Source of the DNA: an uncultured Kangiella sp.
Lineage (GTDB): Bacteria; Pseudomonadota; Gammaproteobacteria; Enterobacterales; DSM-103792
Assembly: GCA_946481205.1 (NCBI GenBank)
Contig: CAMLNB010000106.1
Span: 1 to 11,574, forward strand
DNA: 11,574 bases
Reading direction: 5' to 3'
The notes beneath the pieces are model-generated. The model was not told where the DNA came from and ran no database searches. It was given only the letters and a program-made list of their open reading frames with translations. Shown here piece by piece: positions 1-6,843 of the stretch. Made by a program: the position numbers and the translations under genes. Within the stretch, counting starts at the first letter, position 1; every line of letters begins with the position of its first letter.

Positions 1-68
1 TCCGGCACGGCATTCCGGTCGCAGTCAGCGTCCGGGATGGCAATGGTGTCTTGGTTAAAACTTCCTAG
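1..68 (+). CDS. C-terminal end of an unidentified upstream gene (partial)
   Basis: The frame whose first full codon is at 3-5 stays open to a TAG at 66-68 and reads RHGIPVAVSVRDGNGVLVKTS. The composition is protein-like (alternating hydrophobic, Gly/Asp turn), and the stop falls just before the operon that follows. The other two + frames also end within about 75 bases, so the frame choice is uncertain. I do not recognise the family; a beta-strand-rich C-terminus would fit an adaptor or periplasmic protein, but this is a guess. The last codons and the stop lie inside the first copy of the 14-bp tandem repeat, so the present C-terminus may have been shaped by repeat expansion. Confidence 0.35.
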   Translation, partial: RHGIPVAVSVRDGNGVLVKTS

Positions 69-109
69 TTAAGACTTCCTGGTTAAAGGTTCGTAGTCAA
101 ATCAGCATG
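54..109. repeat. 14-bp direct tandem repeat, three clear copies plus a decayed fourth
   Basis: Copies begin at 54, 68 and 82: GTTAAAACTTCCTA, GTTAAGACTTCCTG and GTTAAAGGTTCGTA. A degenerate fourth at 96 keeps only GTCAAA. The period is exactly 14 bp. The array runs from the stop codon of the upstream reading frame to 29 bp before the DUF2892 start, so it occupies the leader or promoter region of the sulfide operon. It could be a simple slippage minisatellite or repeated sites for a regulator. The spacing is not a whole number of helical turns. Confidence 0.7.
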
Positions 110-138
110 AAGCCGACCGGCTTCGAGGAGAGTGAGAA

Positions 139-348
139 ATGAAATCCTGGCAGATGGTGCGCATGTTCGCCGGCTTCTTTGTGCTGCTGTCGCTGGCGCT
201 CGGCGTCAAGGGCAGTCCGGTTTTTGTCTCGGAATATTGGCTGGCGTTTACCGCGTTCGTCGGCTTGAACCTGCTTCAGAGCGCGTTCACCAAGTGGTGC
301 CTGTTGGAAAGCATCCTGCGCAAACTCGGCGTACAGCCCGGCGTCTGA
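139..348 (+). CDS. DUF2892 (YgaP-type) small inner-membrane protein
   Basis: A 69-residue protein with two hydrophobic segments at about residues 8-24 and 33-50, separated by a short polar loop. The C-terminal stretch [15 protein letters not shown] (51-65) matches the end of the DUF2892 family, where a Cys follows the second helix. DUF2892 domains occur alone or attached to rhodanese domains (E. coli YgaP) and are often found beside sulfur-metabolism genes; their biochemical role is not established. The start is supported by GAGGAG at 125-130, eight bases before the ATG. It is the first gene of a four-gene co-oriented cluster, 28 bp before the DUF302 gene. I infer a membrane accessory role for the SQR at the end of the cluster; C54 could take part in thiol chemistry, but that is unproven. 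Confidence 0.8.
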   Translation: MKSWQMVRMFAGFFVLLSLALGVKGSPVFVSEYWLAFTAFVGLNLLQSAFTKWCLLESILRKLGVQPGV

Positions 349-376
349 ACCTCCAATACCAACGGAGCATCACCCC

Positions 377-760
377 ATGCGTTATGTCGTAGACAGCAAC
401 AAAAGCGTCGATCAACTGGTGACCGATCTGACCGCGGCGGTGCAGAAGCACGGCTTCGGTGTCATTCACCAGCATGATCTGGAAGCCACGATGGCCAACA
501 AGGGCGTCACGCTCGGTGCGCCCTGCCGCGTGCTCGACGTCTGCAATCCGCACAAGGCCAAGGAAGTGCTCAGCGCCGACATGGGCATGGCGGTGGTGCT
601 GCCCTGCCGTATCGCGATTTATCACGACAACAAGGGCAGCCATATCGGCATGGTCAAACCGACCGCGCTGCTGGCGATGTTCAGCGACGCGCCGGAGTTG
701 TTCAGCGTTGCCGAAGAAGTCGAGCAGAAGTTGACCACGATGATCAACGAAGCGCGCTGA
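377..760 (+). CDS. DUF302 family protein
   Basis: A 127-residue protein covering one DUF302 domain (TT1751-like alpha/beta fold). It has no signal peptide or membrane helix, so it is probably cytoplasmic. The DUF302 hallmarks are visible: a DVCNP segment at 54-58, LPCRIAIY at 75-82, and a Gly-containing strand before the MVKPTALL region (92-99). Three cysteines (C50, C56, C77) lie in the conserved core, and the latter two sit at positions where the family often has Cys. The domain has no accepted function. GGAG at 364-367 precedes the ATG by nine bases, and the gene is 22 bp from the next. Its place between DUF2892 and a c-type heme protein, with SQR downstream, suggests a role in sulfide or persulfide handling. 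That role is inferred from context only. Confidence 0.85.
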   Translation: MRYVVDSNKSVDQLVTDLTAAVQKHGFGVIHQHDLEATMANKGVTLGAPCRVLDVCNPHKAKEVLSADMGMAVVLPCRIAIYHDNKGSHIGMVKPTALLAMFSDAPELFSVAEEVEQKLTTMINEAR

Positions 761-782
761 AGCAGGCGCCAGGAGGGCAAGC

Positions 783-1385
783 ATGCGAGTTCAAACCGTG
801 TTGGCCGCCGCCAGTGCATTGCTGGTGGCAACGGTTGCGGCCGGGGAACCGGACACGGCCACACTGCAGCAGGCGCGTGCGCGCGCCGATCAGGCCATCA
901 GCGAAATGCAGCGCCAGCTCAAGCTGGAGCTGCAAACCGCATTGCAACAAGGTGGCGGCGTCGCGGCAATCCGCGTCTGCCGGGAACGCGCGCCGGCCAT
1001 TGCAACGCAGCTGAACCAATCGCTCGGTGTGACCATCCGACGCACCAGTGAACGCTGGCGCAATCCGGCCAATGCCCCGGACACGTTCGAATCCGGCGTG
1101 CTGAAACAATTTGCCGCTGCCGCGCCGGCAGCGCCCGACATCAACCAGCTGCGCTTTGAAGAAGTGCTGGATGGCAGCGGTGCGCCGCGCCTGCATGTCA
1201 TGCAGGCAATCGCGCTGCAGGGACCGTGCGTGATGTGCCATGGCACTGAACTCAGTGACGAGATTCGCGACAGCCTGCGCTTGCTGTATCCGTCGGATCA
1301 CGCTACCGGTTTCAGTCCCGGCGATTTGCGCGGCGCGTTCAGTGTCAGCGTGCCGTTGGTGTCGACACCGCCGCCCGGAACGTAA
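783..1385 (+). CDS. Exported c-type heme protein, DUF3365 (Tll0287-like)
   Basis: A 200-residue protein with an N-terminal hydrophobic segment (residues 5-19) and a likely AxA-type cleavage near residue 20, so it should be periplasmic. It carries one heme c motif, CVMCH, at 149-153. Other family marks are an isolated Cys at 66 in an IRVCRERAP context, RRTSERWRNPANAPD at 86-100, and YPSDHATGFSPGDLRGAFSV near residues 169-188. From memory, the cyanobacterial homologue Tll0287 has a PAS-like fold and unusual Cys/His heme ligation, which would make C66 the candidate distal ligand here. The start is clear: AGGAGG at 771-776, six bases upstream. It lies 60 bp before SQR in the same operon. It may act as an electron-transfer partner or as a redox or sulfide sensor of the periplasm; the sequence does not decide between these. 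Confidence 0.85.
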   Translation: MRVQTVLAAASALLVATVAAGEPDTATLQQARARADQAISEMQRQLKLELQTALQQGGGVAAIRVCRERAPAIATQLNQSLGVTIRRTSERWRNPANAPDTFESGVLKQFAAAAPAAPDINQLRFEEVLDGSGAPRLHVMQAIALQGPCVMCHGTELSDEIRDSLRLLYPSDHATGFSPGDLRGAFSVSVPLVSTPPPGT

Positions 1386-1445
1386 TCACCCTGACGGCCG
1401 CGGCACACGCAGTCGGGTTTCGGCAAACGGGAGAGGAGGCAAATC

Positions 1446-2720
1446 ATGGCTCACATCATCATTCTCGGCGCCGGTATCGGCGGCCTGCCCGCTGCATACG
1501 AGCTGCGGGCGAAGCTCGGTCGCGAACATCGGATCACGGTGATCAGCGCCACCGATTACTTCCAGTTTGTGCCGTCGAATCCGTGGCTGGCGGTCGGCTG
1601 GCGGCAACGCGAGCAGATCACCGTGTCGCTGCCGGAGCTGCTGAACAAACATGGCATCGACTTCATCGGCCAGCCGGTGACGCAGATCGCAGCGGAACAG
1701 AACAGCGTGACGCTGGGCGACAGCCAGACGCTGGCTTTTGACTATCTGGTGATTTGCACCGGACCCAAGCTGTCATTTGACGAAGTGCCGGGTGCCGGCC
1801 CGCACGGCGGCCACAGCCATTCGATCTGCACGGTCGAGCATGCCGAACGGTTCTGGGCCGAGTACCAGCAGTTTCTGCAGGCGCCGGGACCGATCGTGGT
1901 CGGCGCCATGCCGGGTGCGAGCTGTTTCGGTCCCGCTTACGAGTTTGCGTTCATCCTTGATGCCGATCTGCGCAAGCGCAAGCTGCGCCACAAAGTACCG
2001 ATCACGTTTGTCACCAGCGAGCCCTATATCGGCCATCTCGGCCTCGGTGGTGTTGGCGACTCCAAGTCCATGTTGGAAAGCGAGTTCCGCAATCACGACA
2101 TCAAATGGATCACCAACGCCAGAACCAGTCGGGTGGACGCAGGCAAGCTCATCACCAGTGAACTGGATACCCTCGGCAATGTGCTGCGCGAGCACGAGAT
2201 CGGGTTCAAGCTGGCGATGATGCTGCCGGCATTCAAGGGGGTCGATGCGGTGGCGCAGGTGCCGAACCTGTGTAACCCGCGCGGCTTCGTGTTGATAGAC
2301 GAACATCAGCGCAGCAAGGCCTATCGCAATATTTTCTCGGCCGGCGTCTGCGTCGCGATCCCGCCGGTTGAAGCGACACCGGTGCCTACCGGAGCACCGA
2401 AAACCGGTTACATGATTGAGACGATGGTCAGCGCCATTGTTGAAAACATCGCGGCCGATCTGGCGGGTAAAACCGGTGATGCCCGTGCGACCTGGAATGC
2501 GATCTGTCTGGCCGACATGGGCGATACCGGTGCAGCCTTCGTTGCGCTGCCGCAGATCCCGCCGCGCAATGTCAACTGGTTCAAGAAAGGCAAATGGGTG
2601 CATCTGGCCAAAATCGCCTTCGAGAAATATTTCCTGCACAAGATCCGCAGCGGCACGTCGGAACCGATCTATGAAAAATACGTGCTGAAGGCGCTCGGCA
2701 TCGAGCGCTTATGGCGCTGA
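1446..2720 (+). CDS. sqr: Sulfide:quinone oxidoreductase
   Basis: A 424-residue FAD enzyme that oxidises sulfide to sulfane sulfur and passes electrons to the quinone pool at the inner membrane. The N-terminal dinucleotide fold is ILGAGIGGLPAAYEL (6-20). The three SQR cysteines are present: C128 (HSICTVEHAERF), C160 (GAMPGASCFGPAYEF) and C354 (WNAICLADMGDTG). Other SQR landmarks are SEPYIGHLGLGGVGDSK (191-207), PAFKGV (261-266), the FAD-contacting GFVLIDEHQRS (280-290), PVPTGAPKTGYMIE (312-325), and an amphipathic C-terminus (about 377-420) typical of the monotopic membrane anchor. Cysteine positions and flanks closely match what I remember of the Acidithiobacillus ferrooxidans enzyme (C128, C160, C356). 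Length is normal. AGGAGG at 1434-1439 fixes the start. It is the last gene of the operon, with a probable terminator 14 bp after the stop. Flavocytochrome c and NDH-2 are less likely given the three-Cys pattern. Confidence 0.94.
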   Translation: MAHIIILGAGIGGLPAAYELRAKLGREHRITVISATDYFQFVPSNPWLAVGWRQREQITVSLPELLNKHGIDFIGQPVTQIAAEQNSVTLGDSQTLAFDYLVICTGPKLSFDEVPGAGPHGGHSHSICTVEHAERFWAEYQQFLQAPGPIVVGAMPGASCFGPAYEFAFILDADLRKRKLRHKVPITFVTSEPYIGHLGLGGVGDSKSMLESEFRNHDIKWITNARTSRVDAGKLITSELDTLGNVLREHEIGFKLAMMLPAFKGVDAVAQVPNLCNPRGFVLIDEHQRSKAYRNIFSAGVCVAIPPVEATPVPTGAPKTGYMIETMVSAIVENIAADLAGKTGDARATWNAICLADMGDTGAAFVALPQIPPRNVNWFKKGKWVHLAKIAFEKYFLHKIRSGTSEPIYEKYVLKALGIERLWR

Positions 2721-2733
2721 GTTAGACAGCGAG

Positions 2734-2758
2734 AAAGGCCCATCTTGAGGGGCTTTTT
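2734..2758 (+). terminator. Probable intrinsic terminator of the sulfide operon
   Basis: AAAGGCCC (2734-2741) pairs with GGGCTTTT (2750-2757), including one G-U pair, around an eight-base loop, and a run of five T ends at 2758. It begins 13 bases after the sqr stop codon. The T-run is short, so termination may be partial. No gene lies between this hairpin and the end of the opposite-strand DUF442 gene at 2809. Confidence 0.65.
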
Positions 2759-2808
2759 GTTCACGGTCACCGACAGTCAATTGCTAGACGTGCACATCAG
2801 CTTTTCGT

Positions 2809-3339
2809 TTATTGGCAATCTTTCATCATCGGATTGCAAGGAGCGACAGCCTTGATTTGGGCCCGTGCTGCCGCTTCCAGCGACGTCATCCCGGCGCTCT
2901 TGCCGAAGGAGATCGCCTCTTCTTCGCTCTGGCCGGCGGCGGCGGCGCGCAGCGCGAGCAAAGCCCCAACCCGATTACTGCTGCCACAGTGCAGCAGGGT
3001 TTTGCCATCGGCAGCACGCAGGGCGGCATCCAGCTTGGCCGCATTGCTGGCGGTGATATCACCGGCACCGGCGATCGGAATGCTGACATAGTTCAGGCCG
3101 AGCGCTTTCGCGGCAGCCGCTTCATCGTAACCGGCATCCTCGCTCGCGCCGCGCAGGTTGATCACGGTGGTGATGCCGGCCGCTTTGAGCTTTTCCAGAT
3201 CCGCCTGACTCGGTTGGCTACCGGTAATCAGCTCAGGGCTCAACGCGCTTGCCGTTTTCATGTCCAGCACCGGCAGCTCTGTGGCTCGTACCAAACCACC
3301 AAGCAAGAAACCTGACAACACGATCAATACCGCTTTCAT
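2809..3339 (-). CDS. Exported DUF442/BLH-type phosphatase-like protein
   Basis: A 176-residue protein with a signal-peptide-like N-terminus (hydrophobic residues 3-16, then LVRATEL), so probably periplasmic. Features of the DUF442 (beta-lactamase-hydrolase-like, dual-specificity-phosphatase-like) fold are TGSQPS (39-44), TTVINLRG (57-64), a Y-x-x-IPI segment (84-89), and the catalytic loop HCGSSNRVGAL (117-127). The loop has the CX4R form of this family and of rhodaneses rather than the CX5R of classical tyrosine phosphatases; C118 would be the nucleophile and R123 the anion-binding Arg. The usual Gly of the loop is Ser121. Two cysteines near the C-terminus (C168, C175) could form a disulfide. 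GGGAGG lies just upstream of the ATG. It converges on sqr and diverges from trxC. BLH domains occur fused to persulfide dioxygenases in other bacteria, so a sulfur role is plausible, though phosphatase activity cannot be excluded. Confidence 0.85.
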   Translation of the reverse strand: MKAVLIVLSGFLLGGLVRATELPVLDMKTASALSPELITGSQPSQADLEKLKAAGITTVINLRGASEDAGYDEAAAAKALGLNYVSIPIAGAGDITASNAAKLDAALRAADGKTLLHCGSSNRVGALLALRAAAAGQSEEEAISFGKSAGMTSLEAAARAQIKAVAPCNPMMKDCQ

Positions 3340-3451
3340 TGCAACCTCCCTTGTTATGATTCACTTGAGCTGTAACGCTCAGCAACCAGCGCCGACATCA
3401 CCATACGTTTACTTATTCGGAATTATGTATCCGCAGAACTGTTCGCCGGAC

Positions 3452-3479
3452 TTGCAAACAGCGATACTGACGCCATATT
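3452..3479 (+). promoter_or_regulatory. Candidate sigma-70 promoter for trxC
   Basis: TTGCAA (3452-3457) and CATATT (3474-3479) are separated by 16 bases and lie about 46 bases upstream of the trxC ATG. Each box matches the consensus at four of six positions. The region between the divergent DUF442 and trxC starts (3340-3525) is 186 bp with no gene that I can support, so it must hold both promoters; I could not pick a convincing one for the DUF442 gene. This is a pattern match only. Confidence 0.3.
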
Positions 3480-3525
3480 GGACTTTACAGTCAGCTTCAA
3501 TTTCCTCACACCTAGCGTCGCCACC

Positions 3526-3978
3526 ATGACCGATCTGATTCATGTCACCTGCCCGAGCTGCCATACTGGCAATCGCATTCCTGCCGACAAAGTCGCCAAC
3601 CAGCCACAATGCGGGCGCTGCAAGGCAGCACTGTTTCAAGGCAAGCCGATCGAGGCCGGGCAAACCGAGTTGAGCCAGATTCTGGCCAACACCGACATTC
3701 CGATTGTGATCGACTTCTGGGCACCATGGTGTGGCCCCTGCAAAGCGTTTGCCCCCATCTTTGCCGACGCCGCCAAAAATCTGGAACCGAACCTGCGCTT
3801 CATCAAGGTCAATACCGAAGCCGAACCCCAACTGGGTGCGCAATTCGCAATCCGCAGCATTCCGACACTGGCAATTTTCTACCGCGGTCAGGAGCTGGAT
3901 AGGCAAACCGGTGCGATGCACGGCGGTCAGTTGCGACAATGGTTGGCGCAGGTGCTGATCGGCGATCAAACACCGTGA
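3526..3978 (+). CDS. trxC: Thioredoxin 2 (zinc-binding thioredoxin TrxC)
   Basis: A 150-residue cytoplasmic thiol-disulfide oxidoreductase. The N-terminal zinc-ribbon has C9-P-S-C12 and C29-G-R-C32, the hallmark that separates TrxC from TrxA. The thioredoxin fold follows, with the active site WCGPC (68-72) and the cis-proline P113 in RSIPTLAIF. Length is close to that of E. coli TrxC. I chose the ATG at 3526 because the zinc-ribbon begins a few residues later, as in the family; a TTG 48 bases upstream would add 16 residues unlike any TrxC. No good Shine-Dalgarno sequence precedes the ATG. TrxC in E. coli is induced by oxidative stress; here the neighbourhood of sqr and a DUF442 protein suggests it may reduce protein disulfides or persulfides formed during sulfide oxidation, which is inference. 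Its stop is six bases from the stop of the opposite-strand kinase gene. Confidence 0.92.
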   Translation: MTDLIHVTCPSCHTGNRIPADKVANQPQCGRCKAALFQGKPIEAGQTELSQILANTDIPIVIDFWAPWCGPCKAFAPIFADAAKNLEPNLRFIKVNTEAEPQLGAQFAIRSIPTLAIFYRGQELDRQTGAMHGGQLRQWLAQVLIGDQTP

Positions 3979-3984
3979 TCACGA

Positions 3985-6834
3985 TCAGGCTTCGTTGACT
4001 TCGCGTGTCTCCAGCCCCCAACGCAGCAAAATTTCCGATAACGCATCCAGCTTGACCGGCTTGGTCAGGTAGTCATCCATGCCGGCTTGCAGACAATGCT
4101 CGCGATCACCTTTCAGCGCATGCGCCGTCATCGCAATGATCAGCTGACGAAAACCATCGGATTCCTGCTCGCGAATGGCGCGGGTGGCATCGAAGCCATC
4201 CATGTCCGGCATCTGGCAATCCATAAATACGACATCGAAACGCCGTTGTTGCAACAAGGCGACAGCTGCACGGCCACCGTCCAGCGTGGTCACCTGAAAT
4301 GCAAACCGCTCGAGTAGTTTCTGCGCGACCCGGCGATTGATCTCGTTGTCATCGACAATCAAGGCCTGACGTTGCCCATGCGCCGCCAGCGGCGACACCG
4401 TCAGCATCGTCGGCACCGGTGTCAGCGCGACGTCGGCATCGAGCCGCGTGCTCACTGGTTGTGGCAGCAGTGCGGCCAGCAATTCCGCCGGTCGCAGCGG
4501 CAGCGGCACCACCGCATCGATGTTTAGTTGCTGTTCCCGCAAACGGCGACGCGCCTGCGGCCCCGCCAGCAACAAGATCCGGCATTTCGGCAGCTGACTG
4601 CGTACGACCGGAATATGCTGCTCGCCCGCTGCCGTTGCCGGCAGCAACAACAACGCCGGCTGCACCGCCGCCAAGGCACTGATGTCGGCATTGCCGACGT
4701 CGACATAACGGACCCCGCATTGCGCCAGCAATGCTTGCAAATGGCTGTTCAGGGCCGCTGGCAATTGCCAGCCGAATACCGCTGGCACCGTCAACGGCGC
4801 GATGGCAGCGTGCTCGGCTTCCAGCAATTCCAAACGCACACGGACGATAAAGCGCGAGCCGCTGCCGATGACGCTATGCAAGCTGATTTCGCCGCCCATC
4901 AAGCGCGCCAGCTGTCGGCTGATGGTGAGACCCAAACCGGTGCCGACCGACGCGCGGGCATCGGCAACGCCTTGCGAAAACGGTTCGAAAATTTGCGCCT
5001 GCAATTCCGGCGCAATGCCAATACCGGAATCTTCGACAATCAACTCCAGCTCACGCGTACGTGCCCCCTCAAGCCAGCGAACGCGCAACTGCACCGTGCC
5101 CTGCTCGGTGAATTTGATCGCATTGCCAAGCAAATTCAGCAGAATCTGCCGCAGCCGCAGCGGATCGCCTTTGACCTGTACCGGCGCTGACAGCGGCAGG
5201 TCGTACAGCAGCGTCAACTGCTTTTGCTCGGCCGGCAGCGCAAACACATCGAGCACCGATTCCAGCAACTGCCGCAAATCGAAGACCTGGTTATGCAGTG
5301 GCATTCGGCCGGCATCGAGCTTGGACAGGTCAAGAATATCGTTGACCAAACCAAGCAGGGATTCGCTGCTCTGCCGGATCGTCTGCAGCAGGTCGCGCTG
5401 CTCGGCGTTCAAGGGCGTATCTTGTAGCAGCTCGCTGACACCGATAATGCCGGTCATCGGCGTACGGATTTCGTGACTCATCTGGGCCAGGAAGCGGCTG
5501 CGCGTGGCAACAGTGGCTTCGGCGTGCGCTTTGCGATTGCGCAGGCGGAAAAACAGCAGCGCACCGATGATCAGCGATAGCAAGCCAGCGATGGCACCGC
5601 CGATCAGCACGGTATTCTGCTGCTGCACGCGCAACTGCTGAATTTCGTTTTCCCGGGTCAGTAGCGCAATCTGGTTCTCACGCTGGGCCAGCGAAACCCG
5701 GCTCTGGAATTGGCCAATGCGCAGCGCCGCTCGTTCGGAGAAAATCTGTCGTCCGAGCGCTTCGCGTTCGCGACTCGCTGCTAAAGCTGCCTGATAATCG
5801 CCACGCGCTTCCAATAGCTGAATCTTGTTCTCCAGCACGTCTTGCAGCTGGGTGCGATTGCCGATCCGTTTGCTGATGGTTTCGGCCGCGGCAATCTGCT
5901 GCGCAGCTTCAGTGAATTCACGCTGCAACATCGCCAAGCGCGCCAGCTCGCTACGGGTATTGCTTTCGCCGGCCTCATCACTGCTTTGCTGACGCAGCAC
6001 CAAGGCCTGTTGGAACGCTGCGCGCGCCGCGGTCATCTGTTTCAAACCGATCAGGGCCAAGCCACGATTGTGCTGAATGAACGCTTGTATATAAGTTTGC
6101 TGTTGCTGGGTCGGCAGCTCGGCAGCGCGCTGTAACCAATCCAGCGCTTGCTGATACTCGCCGACCCGCACGTAAGCTTCGGCAAGATTGACGCGCGAAT
6201 AGGCCTGCAGTTTTTCATCACGCAGCTGATTCGCCAGATGCTCAGCTTCGCGCAGCATGGCAAATGCATCATCGAAGCGTTCCAGATTCAGAAACAGCAC
6301 GCCGAGATTGTTCAGCGTTGAGGTTTTGCGCGACAAATTGCCCAAAGCATCTTCGAGCACCAGCGTCTGCTGGAAATAGCCCAGCGCGCCTTCGATATCA
6401 CCGAGATTGCGGCTGAGCACGCCCATGACGTTGAGATTGCGCGCTTCGGCGCGCTGGCTGCGCAATTGCCGCGCCAGCACCAACCCAGCTTCGACATCCT
6501 GCTGAGCGCGAACATAATCGCCGAGCATGCCGTAGGCCCAGGCGGTATTGGCCAACAACAAGCTGTGCAGCTCGCGCGCTTCGCTGCTGGTCATGCTGCC
6601 GACCAGCGCAATCGCCTCGCGACCGGCATCGAGCGCGGCTTCCGGCTTCGAGCTGCGATCCAGTTCGGTCAATCGATATAGCAAGACGGCGCGGTTCAAC
6701 CCTTTTGCCGACGCCAGTTCGGTTTCAATGCGCGGTCGTTCGGACGCGGTAGGCGCGACCAGATCCAGCGCCTGCGCCCAGCTGGCTGCGCTCAGCCACA
6801 ACACGGCCAAGACACAGCGCAGAGGCAGGCGCAT
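3985..6834 (-). CDS. Hybrid sensor histidine kinase with periplasmic TPR domain
   Basis: A 949-residue membrane sensor. It has a signal peptide (residues 1-22, ending AQA) and TPR-like helical repeats (about 40-365, with pairs such as NNLGVLFLNLERFDDAFAML). A Gln-rich coiled coil (375-405) leads to one membrane helix (about 409-430). HisKA follows with phospho-acceptor H454 (MSHEIRTPM), then HATPase_c with N567/N571, DSGIGI (602-607) and GTGLGL (631-636). Residues 684-790 look like a degenerate receiver lacking the Asp and Lys. A canonical C-terminal receiver (823-940) has D828/D829, phospho-acceptor D872 (FMDCQMPDMDG), T903 and K925. No Hpt domain or response regulator is encoded nearby, so the phosphorelay partner is elsewhere. 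The ATG lies 9 bases after the thyA stop and in the same frame, without a clear ribosome site, which suggests translational coupling. The ligand and regulon are unknown. Confidence 0.92.
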   Translation of the reverse strand: MRLPLRCVLAVLWLSAASWAQALDLVAPTASERPRIETELASAKGLNRAVLLYRLTELDRSSKPEAALDAGREAIALVGSMTSSEARELHSLLLANTAWAYGMLGDYVRAQQDVEAGLVLARQLRSQRAEARNLNVMGVLSRNLGDIEGALGYFQQTLVLEDALGNLSRKTSTLNNLGVLFLNLERFDDAFAMLREAEHLANQLRDEKLQAYSRVNLAEAYVRVGEYQQALDWLQRAAELPTQQQQTYIQAFIQHNRGLALIGLKQMTAARAAFQQALVLRQQSSDEAGESNTRSELARLAMLQREFTEAAQQIAAAETISKRIGNRTQLQDVLENKIQLLEARGDYQAALAASREREALGRQIFSERAALRIGQFQSRVSLAQRENQIALLTRENEIQQLRVQQQNTVLIGGAIAGLLSLIIGALLFFRLRNRKAHAEATVATRSRFLAQMSHEIRTPMTGIIGVSELLQDTPLNAEQRDLLQTIRQSSESLLGLVNDILDLSKLDAGRMPLHNQVFDLRQLLESVLDVFALPAEQKQLTLLYDLPLSAPVQVKGDPLRLRQILLNLLGNAIKFTEQGTVQLRVRWLEGARTRELELIVEDSGIGIAPELQAQIFEPFSQGVADARASVGTGLGLTISRQLARLMGGEISLHSVIGSGSRFIVRVRLELLEAEHAAIAPLTVPAVFGWQLPAALNSHLQALLAQCGVRYVDVGNADISALAAVQPALLLLPATAAGEQHIPVVRSQLPKCRILLLAGPQARRRLREQQLNIDAVVPLPLRPAELLAALLPQPVSTRLDADVALTPVPTMLTVSPLAAHGQRQALIVDDNEINRRVAQKLLERFAFQVTTLDGGRAAVALLQQRRFDVVFMDCQMPDMDGFDATRAIREQESDGFRQLIIAMTAHALKGDREHCLQAGMDDYLTKPVKLDALSEILLRWGLETREVNEA

Positions 6835-6843
6835 GATGATGCT

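Noticed and set aside
1773..2639. Long open frame antisense to sqr
   Set aside because: The sense frame is an unmistakable SQR; the antisense translation is rich in His/Arg with no family pattern. The same reasoning removes the long frames antisense to lgt, NRDE and the kinase.
2759..2808. Possible extra element between the sqr terminator and the DUF442 stop
   Set aside because: The 50 bases hold no reading frame, hairpin or repeat that I can support.
3478..3525. TTG start adding 16 residues to TrxC
   Set aside because: The extra residues resemble nothing in TrxC, and the zinc-ribbon should begin close to the N-terminus.
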